A stretch of DNA of 64,000 nt from Azorhizobium sp943371865 (GTDB lineage: Bacteria > Pseudomonadota > Alphaproteobacteria > Rhizobiales > Xanthobacteraceae). Both the position numbers and the translations under genes were made by a program. This document shows positions 18,301-26,396 of the stretch, one piece after another; the first letter of the stretch is position 1, and the number at the start of each line of letters is the position of its first letter. The notes under the pieces are model-generated. The model ran no database searches and was not told the DNA's origin. It saw only the letters and a program-made list of their open reading frames with translations. The stretch covers positions 186,001 through 250,000 of the forward strand of contig NZ_CALRWL010000002.1 of NCBI RefSeq assembly GCF_943371865.1. Direction: 5' to 3'.

Positions 18301-18591
18301 CACCGTCGTATAGCTTGTCGGCGCCGACCCGGAGGTGAAGTGAAAATCCGCGTTGAAGCCGGAAGACCCCGTATCGAAGAGATAAGTCTGCGGCAGGCCG
18401 CCGTTCACGCCGACATTGATGGTGAGCCGATAACTCGAATTGGTCGGGGCCGCCCCGTATGTGAGGGGAATATCGGTGGCGGAGGCCACGCCGGCCGACG
18501 CGAGGCCGCCGGCGGCCGACATCGGAATGAGGAGAAGCGCCAACCCGCGGCGTGACGGCCGCCGGCGCGAAGAAGAACGAGGCCTGCCCAT
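15304..18591 (-). CDS. autotransporter with pepsin-like aspartic-protease passenger domain
   Basis: A protein of about 1095 residues. An Arg-rich n-region and hydrophobic stretch ending ASA form a signal peptide. Passenger residues about 40-380 carry two aspartic-protease signatures, YLFDTGSSGF (D73) and TLLDTGTNTYNLYV (D285), plus a FTYGDSG flap-like motif (Y106), matching the bilobal pepsin (A1) layout. Next comes a glycine/serine-rich beta-helix with autotransporter-associated strand repeats (LSAANTFTGTTTINQGG), then a ~270-residue outer-membrane barrel ending in ISIKF with a terminal Phe, typical of type Va secretion. The start at 18591 follows GAGGGGAC; an ATG at 18639 is in frame. Predicted role: surface or secreted protease. 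An A1-like domain in an autotransporter is unusual. Confidence 0.82.
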   Translation of the reverse strand: MGRPRSSSRRRPSRRGLALLLIPMSAAGGLASAGVASATDIPLTYGAAPTNSSYRLTINVGVNGGLPQTYLFDTGSSGFNADFHFTSGSAPTSYTTVVGTPFYFTYGDSGPSHGFLETAIAVPEISFYKTLTGPAVATVTAASPGFLMGDVIYPVTYNGSTYTPQTQVQGDAYGTSGTFGAANATTDKYGGIVFGGILGQATTSGYVIAANCLSEGSACNPHVILNLTPSIRAQFDQVFAWSANGAPFPTSRANSAMLYAITFNYNVVGSNNSGSYQYPATTLLDTGTNTYNLYVNPSVAASALSAVSSMVVSNPQSGAVLQTVNGAASGPNIINYTTDSTSVRTILGIGFFMGNAVMYDLANNQTGITSFFVTDQDAVATSAAPFTVGASTGNAGQFGMAGVISGAGGVVVTQGGQAKLSAANTFTGTTTINQGGWLGLVGPGSVAQSAGVVNNGVFDISGTGIVPGTAGLTTNGASITTLSGSGLVSLGGQTLTLTAASGTYSGVLADGGYAGGAGGGLIISGGTETLSGANTYTGGTAVQSGAALILTGSVAGSVINGGTIQNTGSIGGSVVNQGWLADNGTVGGSVLNSGLVTGNGTIGRDLVMLNGGVVAPGNSIGTLHVGGNVVFQPGSAYAVQINAGGASDLIQASGTAAINGGAVQVSVGSGVVVGLNTFSILTASGGVSGQFTSINDPFGTNYPFLDAALVYGPNGISLISTRSSVPLASVAQNANQAAVAAALDTIPATGPLVNAVVSLNASTAPAAFAALSGGIYPSIDTVLQAQSVYLRDAVTGRLRQAFATAAAPGAGPKTAALMPGLLPTVWTQAYGSWGNGEGSAGVADVSRSIGGFVAGLDNPIGDNARIGLAAGYSQSQFRAGSLSSSGESDNYDVALYGGAKFGALGLRLGASYTWHDLSVNRQVAFQGFSQALSSSYDAGTTQVFAETGYGIATPYADLELFASVAYVSLHTDAMSETGGAAALQSGSSTQDNTFTTLGLRAAKGFAINGGTLTASASLGWQYAFGDTTPVSTLSFKAGGSAFQETGTPIARNAALVGVGFDFMATPNVTVGLHYAGQLAGASQDNAIDGRISIKF

Positions 18592-18639
18592 GTCCGTCCC
18601 CTCATCGTCCCCAAAGTCCATATGACCGACTTTGATCAT

Positions 18640-19088
18640 GCGGGCCCGCCCCGCGCAACGCCGAAGGCGGACTTAGCTACCGCCGAAAGGGCGCGGCTGC
18701 GGCCACCGCCCGTCCCGCCCTGCGGGAGGCTGCATGAAAGGCACGGCCGCCTGTCAACGCCCGATCGCACGGTAGATGTGAATAGGCCCCAGATTCCTGG
18801 ACGTCCTCTTGCCTGAATTTTGAGGAAACGAAGCCCGGATGGGCAAAGCGATCGACGCCTATACCTACATTCGAGCCGCATATTTCGCCTGTCTGCGTCG
18901 ATCATGCCAATAGCTGGGCGCCTTAGGAGTCGCGGCTTTCGGAAGCCGTGCGTGGTTTTGGAACAGCAGAGATGGGGGCGGCTTCAGAACGGCCAACCAT
19001 CTGCACAGCCGCAGCCAAGATCAGCCAGTCCGCTCCCGGCCCCCTTCCTATTTCTCTATTGGCCATGGTGGCCAAAAGGAGAAATGAC
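18640..19088. other. divergent intergenic region, autotransporter and integrase
   Basis: No gene is visible. A perfect 9-bp inverted repeat GATCGACGC (18850-18858)/GCGTCGATC (18895-18903), arms 36 bp apart, lies upstream of the autotransporter and may be a regulator site. The integrase ribosome binding site AAAAGGAG is at 19074-19081. Confidence 0.45.
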
Positions 19089-19721
19089 GTGGGTATCTCA
19101 AAGTACGACCCAGCCGCCAAATGTCGGCCAGCCTGGAATGCAGGCAAGCAGGTCGGCGCCAAACGAGCGCTCAAAGTGAAGCAAATCTGGTTGATCCGGT
19201 TTTTCCTCGATCGCGAAGAGCGGATGCGGGACCGGGCATTGTTCGACCTCGCGATCGACAGCAAGCTTCTCGGTTGCGACCTCGTCAAGATGAAAATCGG
19301 ATCGCTTGTTTCCGGCTCGGCAATACGGGCCCGATCAATGGTGGTCCAGCAGAAGACCGGCCGGCCCGTCCAATTCGAGATCACCGCAGACACGAGGGCA
19401 AGCCTGCTCGCGTGGCTCGAACGCCGTGGTGGCAGTATCGACGACTACGCATTCCCGAGCCGGGTCAACCACGAAGGGCACCTCAGCACTCGACAGTACG
19501 CGCGGTTGGTCGATGAATGGGTTACGGCGATTGGACTGCGCCCCGAGGAATACGGAACGCATTCGCTCCGCCGTACCAAGGCCGCCCTGATCTACAAAGC
19601 TACCGGCAATCTCCGAGCTATTCAGATTTTGTTTGGACACACCAAAATCGAAAACACCGTTCGATACCTTGGTGTCGATATCGATGATGCGCTTACGCTT
19701 GCCGAGACAACGGAAATCTGA
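19089..19721 (+). CDS. short tyrosine recombinase/integrase, possible catalytic Arg loss
   Basis: A 210-residue site-specific recombinase of the compact type common in sphingomonads and rhizobia. Visible catalytic elements are K89 (QQKTGRP), H158-S-L-R161 (HSLRRTKA), H184 (LFGHTKIENT) and the nucleophile Y193 (VRYLGV). The first catalytic Arg expected in box I appears to be Leu61 (DSKLLGCDLV, where relatives, as I recall them, read KLRGCD). If so, this copy may be inactive. GTG 19089 is preferred because AAGGAG sits 7 bp before it; ATG 19065 is in frame upstream. A hairpin terminator follows directly. Its position next to the defence operon suggests past island integration. Confidence 0.8.
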   Translation: MGISKYDPAAKCRPAWNAGKQVGAKRALKVKQIWLIRFFLDREERMRDRALFDLAIDSKLLGCDLVKMKIGSLVSGSAIRARSMVVQQKTGRPVQFEITADTRASLLAWLERRGGSIDDYAFPSRVNHEGHLSTRQYARLVDEWVTAIGLRPEEYGTHSLRRTKAALIYKATGNLRAIQILFGHTKIENTVRYLGVDIDDALTLAETTEI

Positions 19722-19725
19722 CCCG

Positions 19726-19755
19726 CGCGGCCTCGCTAAACATGGCGAGGCCGCG
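19726..19755 (+). terminator. hairpin terminator of the integrase gene
   Basis: CGCGGCCTCGC (19726-19736) and GCGAGGCCGCG (19745-19755) form a perfect 11-bp stem with an 8-nt loop, starting 4 bp after the stop codon. Only TT follows, so efficiency may be modest. Confidence 0.65.
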
Positions 19756-19951
19756 TTCAGCAACGCGCCCCCATGTCGGCCGTAGAGACCGGAGTGGCGG
19801 CAGCCTGAAAGCAGACGTTGCCGTTTACCACTCTGGAAGTCATGGTGCGCCAGGAGCGGGCATGCACTCAAAGCCGGCAAACGGACATTCATGGACCGTC
19901 ATTGAGATCATGTTTTGCAATCCATTCCCTTAACTCCTGCTACTTCCGCGG

Positions 19952-19980
19952 AGCGCTTTGTAATCTAGGGTAGCGCTTTG
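19952..19980. promoter_or_regulatory. 20-bp spaced direct repeats upstream of the SMC-NACHT operon
   Basis: AGCGCTTTG occurs at 19952-19960 and 19972-19980, each followed by (T/A)AAT. The copies are 20 bp apart (two helical turns) and end 42 bp before the first start codon of the defence-like operon. This is a plausible regulator or activator site; nothing here identifies the protein. Confidence 0.4.
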
Positions 19981-20022
19981 AAATGGTTGCGATAGAAGGT
20001 CTTCTTGGGGGGACTTTTCATC

Positions 20023-22800
20023 ATGGCTAAGACGAAGCCAACGCTCGCCTTTCAAGACACTGCCACCTTCGACGCGAACCTCAGGGTCTTCGCAGCCCAT
20101 CTCGACGCGCTCGACGCGGATCTGGCCTCGGCGGCGACGCCCTTGCTAGCTGGGCTGTCCGAGAACGCGATGAAGCGCGAGGATGTCCTAGACCTCCTCA
20201 TGGACGCCCTGGTCGCGGCCGAGGCGAAGCTGGCGGAGTCTACGGCTCCGAATGCTCCGACGCCCGATGAGGTGGACGCCCCGCCAGCGACCGAAGACGA
20301 TGCGGCTCCGTCGGCGCCAATCGTGGTCCCTGCGCAGACCGGCTGGTTCCTCGAACAGCTCGAAATCGAAGGATTTCGCGGCATCAACAACCAGGGCGCT
20401 CCCCTAATCCTGAAGTTCAAACCCGATGCGGTCAGCTCGATTTCCGCGCCCAATGGCGTTGGCAAGAGCTCGATCTTTGATGCGCTCACGTTCGCCCTGC
20501 GCAAATCGATCCCGAAGCTGGACAACCTAGCCGCCGCCGAAAAGGGGCGCGATTACTATCTCAACCGCTTCCACACCGGCGGCCTCGGCCGGATCGCCCT
20601 AACCGTCAAGCCGACCGACGGGTTGCCATCGACCACCGTTACCGTCACTCTGGACGCCACAGGTGCTCGAAACGTCAGCGCGAACAACGGGGCCGATGGC
20701 GAAGCCTTGCTGACGGCACTCCATCGCGAGTTCGTTCTGCTGGATGGAGCAACCTTCCAGCGCTTCATTGACGACACATCACTGTCGCGCGGCCGCAATT
20801 TCGCCGGGCTGCTCGGTCTTTCCCGGTACTCGGCGCTGCGCGGCGCGTTGGACACCTTGTGTAATACGCGGTCTTTCAACAATCACTTGGAGCGGTCAGC
20901 CGTACAGGCGCGGCGGGATGCAGCCGCCAAGGCGATCCGCGACCTAGGTCCGCGCATCGCTGCGGATTACGAAGCATTGATTAAGACTCCGCTGGAGCCT
21001 GCGGCCCCACAGACGGAAATCGAAGCAGCCTGTCACAGCGCGCTCCATAGCATTGCGGTCTTGGCGCCGCATTGCGAAGGAAAGGCCTTTGGCGAGGTCG
21101 ATCTCGATGCCTGCATCCAAACGATCGTCTCTGAGGAAGGCGGCGAGAAAAAAGCCCGCCATGTTGCTCTTCTTCGCAAACTGTCGGAGCTCAAGGAGGC
21201 CGCGATCAAGGGGCCTTCGGACAAGGATGTCGAGGGCCTCGCCGAGATCGCGGCTCGCCGAGACGCCGCCTTGGCGCTGACCTCGGGTGATCTCCTCAAC
21301 GAGCTCTACCGGGCGACCGAGAAGGTGCTGACCAGCGGCGCCTGGACTACGCCGGACATCTGCCCTGCCTGTGAACGAGCCGGTGACGGCGCGGTGCTTG
21401 ACTTGGTCCAAGCCCGGATCGCCGAGTATGAGAAAGTGGACGGGGAAACACAGGCGGCCACGACTACCTGGACAGCGACCGGCTGGTCCGAACTTGGCCC
21501 ATTATTCTCCGCCTATCTAGACGACCTCGCTGCCACCGAGAGCATGGCCCTTGGCGCTAAGGGCGCCAAGGGTGAGCTGTCGGCGACCGAAGTCGCGTCT
21601 TTGGTCGGTCATCGTCTAGCTCTCGCCACACGGCTAAGCACTCTGGTTAAAGACGCCCAGACTGAAGCAGACGAACTGGCCAAGGTCCTCCCGCCTTCGC
21701 TCGTCGCGGCTACCACCGCCGTTGAAACCGGACGGCGCTTGCAGACCGCCTGGCGGGATGCCGCACACCAGGAGACGCTCCGCGCCGCCGCCGTCGCACA
21801 GGAAGCGAGGATTGCCCGACTTAAGTCGTTCGTGGAAGGCGCCAACGACGCCTTTGCGGTGGCCGAGAGCGCCATGGCCACCGAACGGCTTGGAAAGGTC
21901 CTGCCGGTGTGCCGCGACCTATTCAAGGCGATCATGGGTCGTTCCGTCGTGCCCGCCCTGGCCAAACGCGCAGGAACGGAAGAGCTGGCAATCAGCCTTT
22001 CCACGTTCTGGTCCTTGCAGGATGTTTCGGCCCAGGCACTACTGTCGGAAAGCTTCAGGAACGGTTTCGCCGTCTCCGTCTATCTGGCGGCAGCCTCCCT
22101 CTACGGCGGCGCTCCCAAATTCATGATCCTCGACGATGTAACGTCCAGCCTTGACGCGGGCCATCAGCTCAATCTCATCGACGTCATTCGGCTTCAGTTC
22201 GCTCGTCCCAGGGTCGCCAATGGTCCCCAGATCATCCTTCTGAGCCACGACACGATGCTGGAGAAGCTGTTCAACGCGCATAACGGCAGTGCTGAATGGC
22301 AGCACCAGCGTCTCGAGGGCAATCCTCAGATGGCGGTGCTGCCTCAGGCGGGGGCCATTAACAAGGTCCGAGACGGCACCAACGACCTGCTTAACCAGGG
22401 GCGGGCGGCGGATGCGGCGCCTTTCATCCGGCAATATCTAGAATATCAACTGAGCAACATTATCACGCGATGCCGGATTTCGGTGCCGTTCGATGTCGCG
22501 TTCAACGACGACCAGAAGATGGTAGGACGGCTTCTAGGAGCCATTCAGGACGCCGTGAAACTCCACAACAAGGCAGGAGATCTCGTGCTCGACGCCGCAC
22601 AACAGACGGCGCTCGAGCAGCGCGGAATGTCCATTTCGAGCAACTTCATTTCCCACTGGGCGACAGGAAGCACCAGCGCTTATTCGGCGGCTGCCCTCCA
22701 GACTGTGATGTCAGCAATCGATGCCCTCGAAGATAGTTTCATGCACCAACCGGATCCTACCAAACCGAAAGTCTTCTATCGATCGCTGTCGCAGAAATAG
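20023..22800 (+). CDS. SMC/RecF-like ATPase, first gene of a putative defence operon
   Basis: A 925-residue ATPase. After a ~105-residue acidic N-terminal extension comes the ABC/SMC head: Walker A APNGVGKSS (near K148), a long charged helical middle containing one CPAC cysteine pair, a signature-like LLSESFRNGFAVSV, Walker B KFMILDDVTSSLD (D704/D705) and an H-loop LLSHD (H742). A further ~180-residue C-terminal domain follows, which I do not recognise. SMC-like ATPases of this size act as DNA-sensing partners in systems such as Lamassu. The ATG is 9 bp after GGGGGGA. Its downstream neighbour, 80 bp away on the same strand, encodes a nuclease-NACHT protein, so the two probably act together. 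Confidence 0.8.
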   Translation: MAKTKPTLAFQDTATFDANLRVFAAHLDALDADLASAATPLLAGLSENAMKREDVLDLLMDALVAAEAKLAESTAPNAPTPDEVDAPPATEDDAAPSAPIVVPAQTGWFLEQLEIEGFRGINNQGAPLILKFKPDAVSSISAPNGVGKSSIFDALTFALRKSIPKLDNLAAAEKGRDYYLNRFHTGGLGRIALTVKPTDGLPSTTVTVTLDATGARNVSANNGADGEALLTALHREFVLLDGATFQRFIDDTSLSRGRNFAGLLGLSRYSALRGALDTLCNTRSFNNHLERSAVQARRDAAAKAIRDLGPRIAADYEALIKTPLEPAAPQTEIEAACHSALHSIAVLAPHCEGKAFGEVDLDACIQTIVSEEGGEKKARHVALLRKLSELKEAAIKGPSDKDVEGLAEIAARRDAALALTSGDLLNELYRATEKVLTSGAWTTPDICPACERAGDGAVLDLVQARIAEYEKVDGETQAATTTWTATGWSELGPLFSAYLDDLAATESMALGAKGAKGELSATEVASLVGHRLALATRLSTLVKDAQTEADELAKVLPPSLVAATTAVETGRRLQTAWRDAAHQETLRAAAVAQEARIARLKSFVEGANDAFAVAESAMATERLGKVLPVCRDLFKAIMGRSVVPALAKRAGTEELAISLSTFWSLQDVSAQALLSESFRNGFAVSVYLAAASLYGGAPKFMILDDVTSSLDAGHQLNLIDVIRLQFARPRVANGPQIILLSHDTMLEKLFNAHNGSAEWQHQRLEGNPQMAVLPQAGAINKVRDGTNDLLNQGRAADAAPFIRQYLEYQLSNIITRCRISVPFDVAFNDDQKMVGRLLGAIQDAVKLHNKAGDLVLDAAQQTALEQRGMSISSNFISHWATGSTSAYSAAALQTVMSAIDALEDSFMHQPDPTKPKVFYRSLSQK

Positions 22801-22880
22801 CCGCAGGATTCGGGCTACGTAGCCTGTAGCCGAAAACCAAGTCACCCCCCGATCGACCTAGATGTTAATGGAAGGCAAAT

Positions 22881-25800
22881 GTGACTGAGAGCGGCGGTTC
22901 GGCCACACAGGCTGGTATATTCTACCAGAACACAATCGCCGCACTCGCGCTGGCCGATCTTCTTGATCTCGGCCAACTGAGCGCTCGCGAACGCCTCCTC
23001 GAAGTGCGCGTCGAAGCCACCGAGCATGTCGATGACATCGTGCTGCGCTTCGCCGATGGCCATCAGGACTTTCAGTCGGTCAAGCTCAGCTTGCGCCTCC
23101 GGAATGGCGCTTGGACCGCCCTGTGGCAGAGCCTCCATGCACAGCTACAGTCCGGCTTTGGGCCTGTCGACCAGCTGACCATCGTGGTTGCCGAGCGCAA
23201 TGCCGCAAGTGATGCAGTAGCTCAGCTCTGCGAGCGCGCCGCAACGGCCGTCGATCATGCCGCATTCGTCGGCCGTCTGGCCGACGCGCAAAGTCGTGTA
23301 TTGACCAGCATCGAGAAGATCACGGGTGGGGCGCAGCGGGCTTTCGAACTGCTGCGCCGAACGCGCTTGCTCCATCTCGCCGAGGACGCCATTGAGAGCG
23401 AGCTCGGGCGCCGACGTCTGACCGGCGCATCGCCTTTGCTCCCCTCGTTGCTGCCGATCCTGCGCGATATCGTTGGCGGCGCTGCGCGGCGGCGCGGCCT
23501 CTTCCGCCCCGCGTCGCTTCGTCGTCACCTGAAACTCGAACACAACCTGCTCCTCGGCGAGCCGCCCGAATGGGGCCTACCCGCCTTTCGGGAGGCCATC
23601 AAGCAGATGGCGCGGCTTACGATACCGGGAACCTCAGTTTCAGGTGCTGCCGAGGATATGTTTGTCTGGCCCCGCGCCCGGACCTTCGACACCTCAAAAC
23701 GAACCGATTTCGAGAACGAGAATCTGGATCTGTCCGGAACCAGCGAAGAGGGCGGGATCGATCTTCGAACCTTCCCAACCGATCAGTTCGATCGTGTAGT
23801 CGTCGTAGCCGGCCCCGGCCATGGCAAGTCGGCACTTCTAACGGCGATTGCGGGTCGGCTTGCCGGCGGTCCGCTTGTGCCCATCGCCATCCCGCTGGCG
23901 TCGCTGGCAGCCGCCGATACCGGCGTCATCCAGTTCCTGCGCACCGCCATGAGCACTGAACTGGAAATCAGTGCCGACTGGGAGCGGCTGGCCGAACAGG
24001 GCCTGCTGGTCCTGCTCCTCGACGGTCTCGACGAAGTACCCGCAACGAGCCGACCACAGCTAATGCGGCGGATCACAAATTTCTCGGCGCGTTTTTCGCA
24101 ATCGCCCTGGATTCTGACCGTTCGCGACGCCGCCGTGCTCGGTGGCCTGCCGCAATCGGCGATTGTCGAATTGCTTCCGCTCAGCGACGACGACATCGAG
24201 CGCTTCGCCGCGACGATGCGTGACCGGCTCGGCAGGTTGCAGCCCTGGGAGGTGGTACGCAGGCTGAAGCTCTACCCCGATCTCGATCGACTAGCACGCA
24301 TTCCGCTTTTTCTGATGATGCTGCTCGTGACTGCGGACCTCAACGATCCCAGGCCGTTGACTCGCTCCGACCTGATCGAGAGCTATCTGGCGACCTTATT
24401 TTCGCCGGAGCGTTCAAAGGCGACCGGCGCGTCCGACGATCGCGGCGTTGTCCTTCGCGCGATCGCCGAGACTCTCGCGTTCGAGCGGCTCGAGAAGCAG
24501 GAGATCGGCGCGACCGAGCGCGAAGTACGCGCGGTCATCAACCGCTTGGTGTCAGACGTAGCCGAAGCAGACGCGCTATACGAGCGGCTGCGTACCAACG
24601 GTATTCTCCGCCCGCAAAGCGCCATTCGCCTGCAATTCCCTTATCCGATTGTGCAGGAATATCTGGCGGCACGGCATCTCATCGACAAATATCTCGACAG
24701 CCTCCACCAGCGGATCGAAGATGCCGTCCAGCGGCCCTGGGCGCAGGTTATCCAGTTCGCACTCGAACTTGCACCCGATGCCGGGCCGGTGATCGAAGCC
24801 ATGCTTCTTCGTGAAGACGATGCCTTCGCCACCGGCCTGCGTCTCGTTGGCCGCTGCATCGCCAACGGCGCAATCGTAAGCGACACGCTCCGCTTCGACG
24901 TCGCCGAGCGTCTCGCCGAATTCTGGGTCCAAGCTCCATCTGACGCTCGCGAACGCGTGGGCAGAGTTCTTGCTGATGGATTCTGGCACGTCGCGTCACC
25001 GAAGTTGGAAGCAGCACTTCACCGACACCGGCTTCTCGATCAAGGTGCCGGCGATATCCTGAGCAAGCGTATTGATCGCAAACTGACGCTAAGCGTATTG
25101 CAGATGCTCATCGCGAACGCGAGCAAAAGCATGGGTATTCAGCACAGATTCAAATACGCATTGCGTGCATCTGGTGACGATGCACTTCAGTTAATTATCA
25201 ATGCTATGAATCCTGTCACTGCGAATGCCGACGTCATCAGAGATATATCTGGACTATTATGGAATTTTGATACCGCCTCTATCTCGCCTGCGCTCGCGCT
25301 GAAAGTTGCCCGCGATGAGCGTTTGCCGTGGCAAGCGCGCTTTCGTGCTTATCTTCTGGCCGGTGCGCCGCTTGAGGACGCCGGCGTAGAACTAGCGATT
25401 AAGGGGCTTGAGCAGGCGGACTGGGACCGCAATTACGCGGCAGCCGATCTCATCGGCGTCCATGCCAACCCGCCGGCGTTTTTCGAATGGCTGCTTCGCT
25501 CGTCGACCATTCCACTCGACCGTCGGGTCGATCTTGCCGCCTGCATCGGGCGCCACATCGAAGATGACAGTGAGCGTAGAACGCTTGCTCGAACTTTAGT
25601 CAAGGATAGCTCAATCGACAATGAGGTTTGTATTGCGCTGCGGCTGATGGAAGCGCGGTACGGCGACGCCGAGCAGTTCCGCTCCTTGGTCGAGAGCATC
25701 CCGACATTGCCGGTGCGGCATGCCGCGACGACGATCGCGCTGTTCGGCCATCACCCCGACCGGGCCCTAGCTGAACATGCGGCGGCGCTGACGCGTGTGC

Positions 25801-26396
25801 GCGCCCAGAGCGCGGCCGATATCGTGTTGCTCGCAAACTCTGTGAGGACGGGGATGCGCAATGTGTTCGAAATGGACTGGGGCTTTGGTGGCGTCGTTCG
25901 GGCTGCGCCGCCGCACGCTGGCATCGCCCCGTGGATCGAATTACTCGAAGATTGGTCCGATCGGGTCGATCTCGCCGCTAAGGACAGAATGCGGGTCCGT
26001 ACCGCTGCAGCCGGCCTTGGCTCCGAACCGATCGCCGCCGCGCTCGAACGCGACGTGCTGGCGATCGACGATTTTGACGCCGAAGTCTGGACGACGGATG
26101 ACGAATATGGTCACGTGATCAGCAGTGCGCTTCACCAACTTGAGCGGCGGCTTCCCGCACTGCCCGACGAGTTGATCGAGCGCCTGCTCCGCTCGAAGCG
26201 CTACAACATAGCCATGTACGCCGTCCGGGTGCTTGGCGATAGAGGCGACGAATTAGCGCTCCGGCAGCTCATCAAACTGCATCGCCTCAAGCCCAAATGG
26301 AGCTTGGGCGATCAGGCCGCCAACAAGATCGAACAGCTGGGGGCCCGCCTCCAGATAGTCGTGCGCAAAGACGGACTGAGCTACCGAATCGGCTGA
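22881..26396 (+). CDS. DUF4297/Cap4-like nuclease fused to NACHT NTPase
   Basis: A 1171-residue protein starting with GTG at 22881 after GGAAGG. Residues 1-90 resemble the DUF4297/Cap4-type endonuclease start: GGSATQAGIFYQNTIA, then VEATEHVDDIVL (D51/D52) and FQSVK (Q65, K68). Residues about 300-520 are a NACHT ATPase with Walker A GPGHGKS (311-317) and Walker B LLLDGLDEVP (D381). The remaining 600 residues are helical repeats with HEAT-like spacing and probably form a sensor arm. The likely role is phage-triggered DNA cleavage, inferred from domain order. It is co-oriented with the SMC-like ATPase gene; a NACHT protein paired with an SMC protein is not a combination I know from described systems. 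Confidence 0.8.
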   Translation: MTESGGSATQAGIFYQNTIAALALADLLDLGQLSARERLLEVRVEATEHVDDIVLRFADGHQDFQSVKLSLRLRNGAWTALWQSLHAQLQSGFGPVDQLTIVVAERNAASDAVAQLCERAATAVDHAAFVGRLADAQSRVLTSIEKITGGAQRAFELLRRTRLLHLAEDAIESELGRRRLTGASPLLPSLLPILRDIVGGAARRRGLFRPASLRRHLKLEHNLLLGEPPEWGLPAFREAIKQMARLTIPGTSVSGAAEDMFVWPRARTFDTSKRTDFENENLDLSGTSEEGGIDLRTFPTDQFDRVVVVAGPGHGKSALLTAIAGRLAGGPLVPIAIPLASLAAADTGVIQFLRTAMSTELEISADWERLAEQGLLVLLLDGLDEVPATSRPQLMRRITNFSARFSQSPWILTVRDAAVLGGLPQSAIVELLPLSDDDIERFAATMRDRLGRLQPWEVVRRLKLYPDLDRLARIPLFLMMLLVTADLNDPRPLTRSDLIESYLATLFSPERSKATGASDDRGVVLRAIAETLAFERLEKQEIGATEREVRAVINRLVSDVAEADALYERLRTNGILRPQSAIRLQFPYPIVQEYLAARHLIDKYLDSLHQRIEDAVQRPWAQVIQFALELAPDAGPVIEAMLLREDDAFATGLRLVGRCIANGAIVSDTLRFDVAERLAEFWVQAPSDARERVGRVLADGFWHVASPKLEAALHRHRLLDQGAGDILSKRIDRKLTLSVLQMLIANASKSMGIQHRFKYALRASGDDALQLIINAMNPVTANADVIRDISGLLWNFDTASISPALALKVARDERLPWQARFRAYLLAGAPLEDAGVELAIKGLEQADWDRNYAAADLIGVHANPPAFFEWLLRSSTIPLDRRVDLAACIGRHIEDDSERRTLARTLVKDSSIDNEVCIALRLMEARYGDAEQFRSLVESIPTLPVRHAATTIALFGHHPDRALAEHAAALTRVRAQSAADIVLLANSVRTGMRNVFEMDWGFGGVVRAAPPHAGIAPWIELLEDWSDRVDLAAKDRMRVRTAAAGLGSEPIAAALERDVLAIDDFDAEVWTTDDEYGHVISSALHQLERRLPALPDELIERLLRSKRYNIAMYAVRVLGDRGDELALRQLIKLHRLKPKWSLGDQAANKIEQLGARLQIVVRKDGLSYRIG

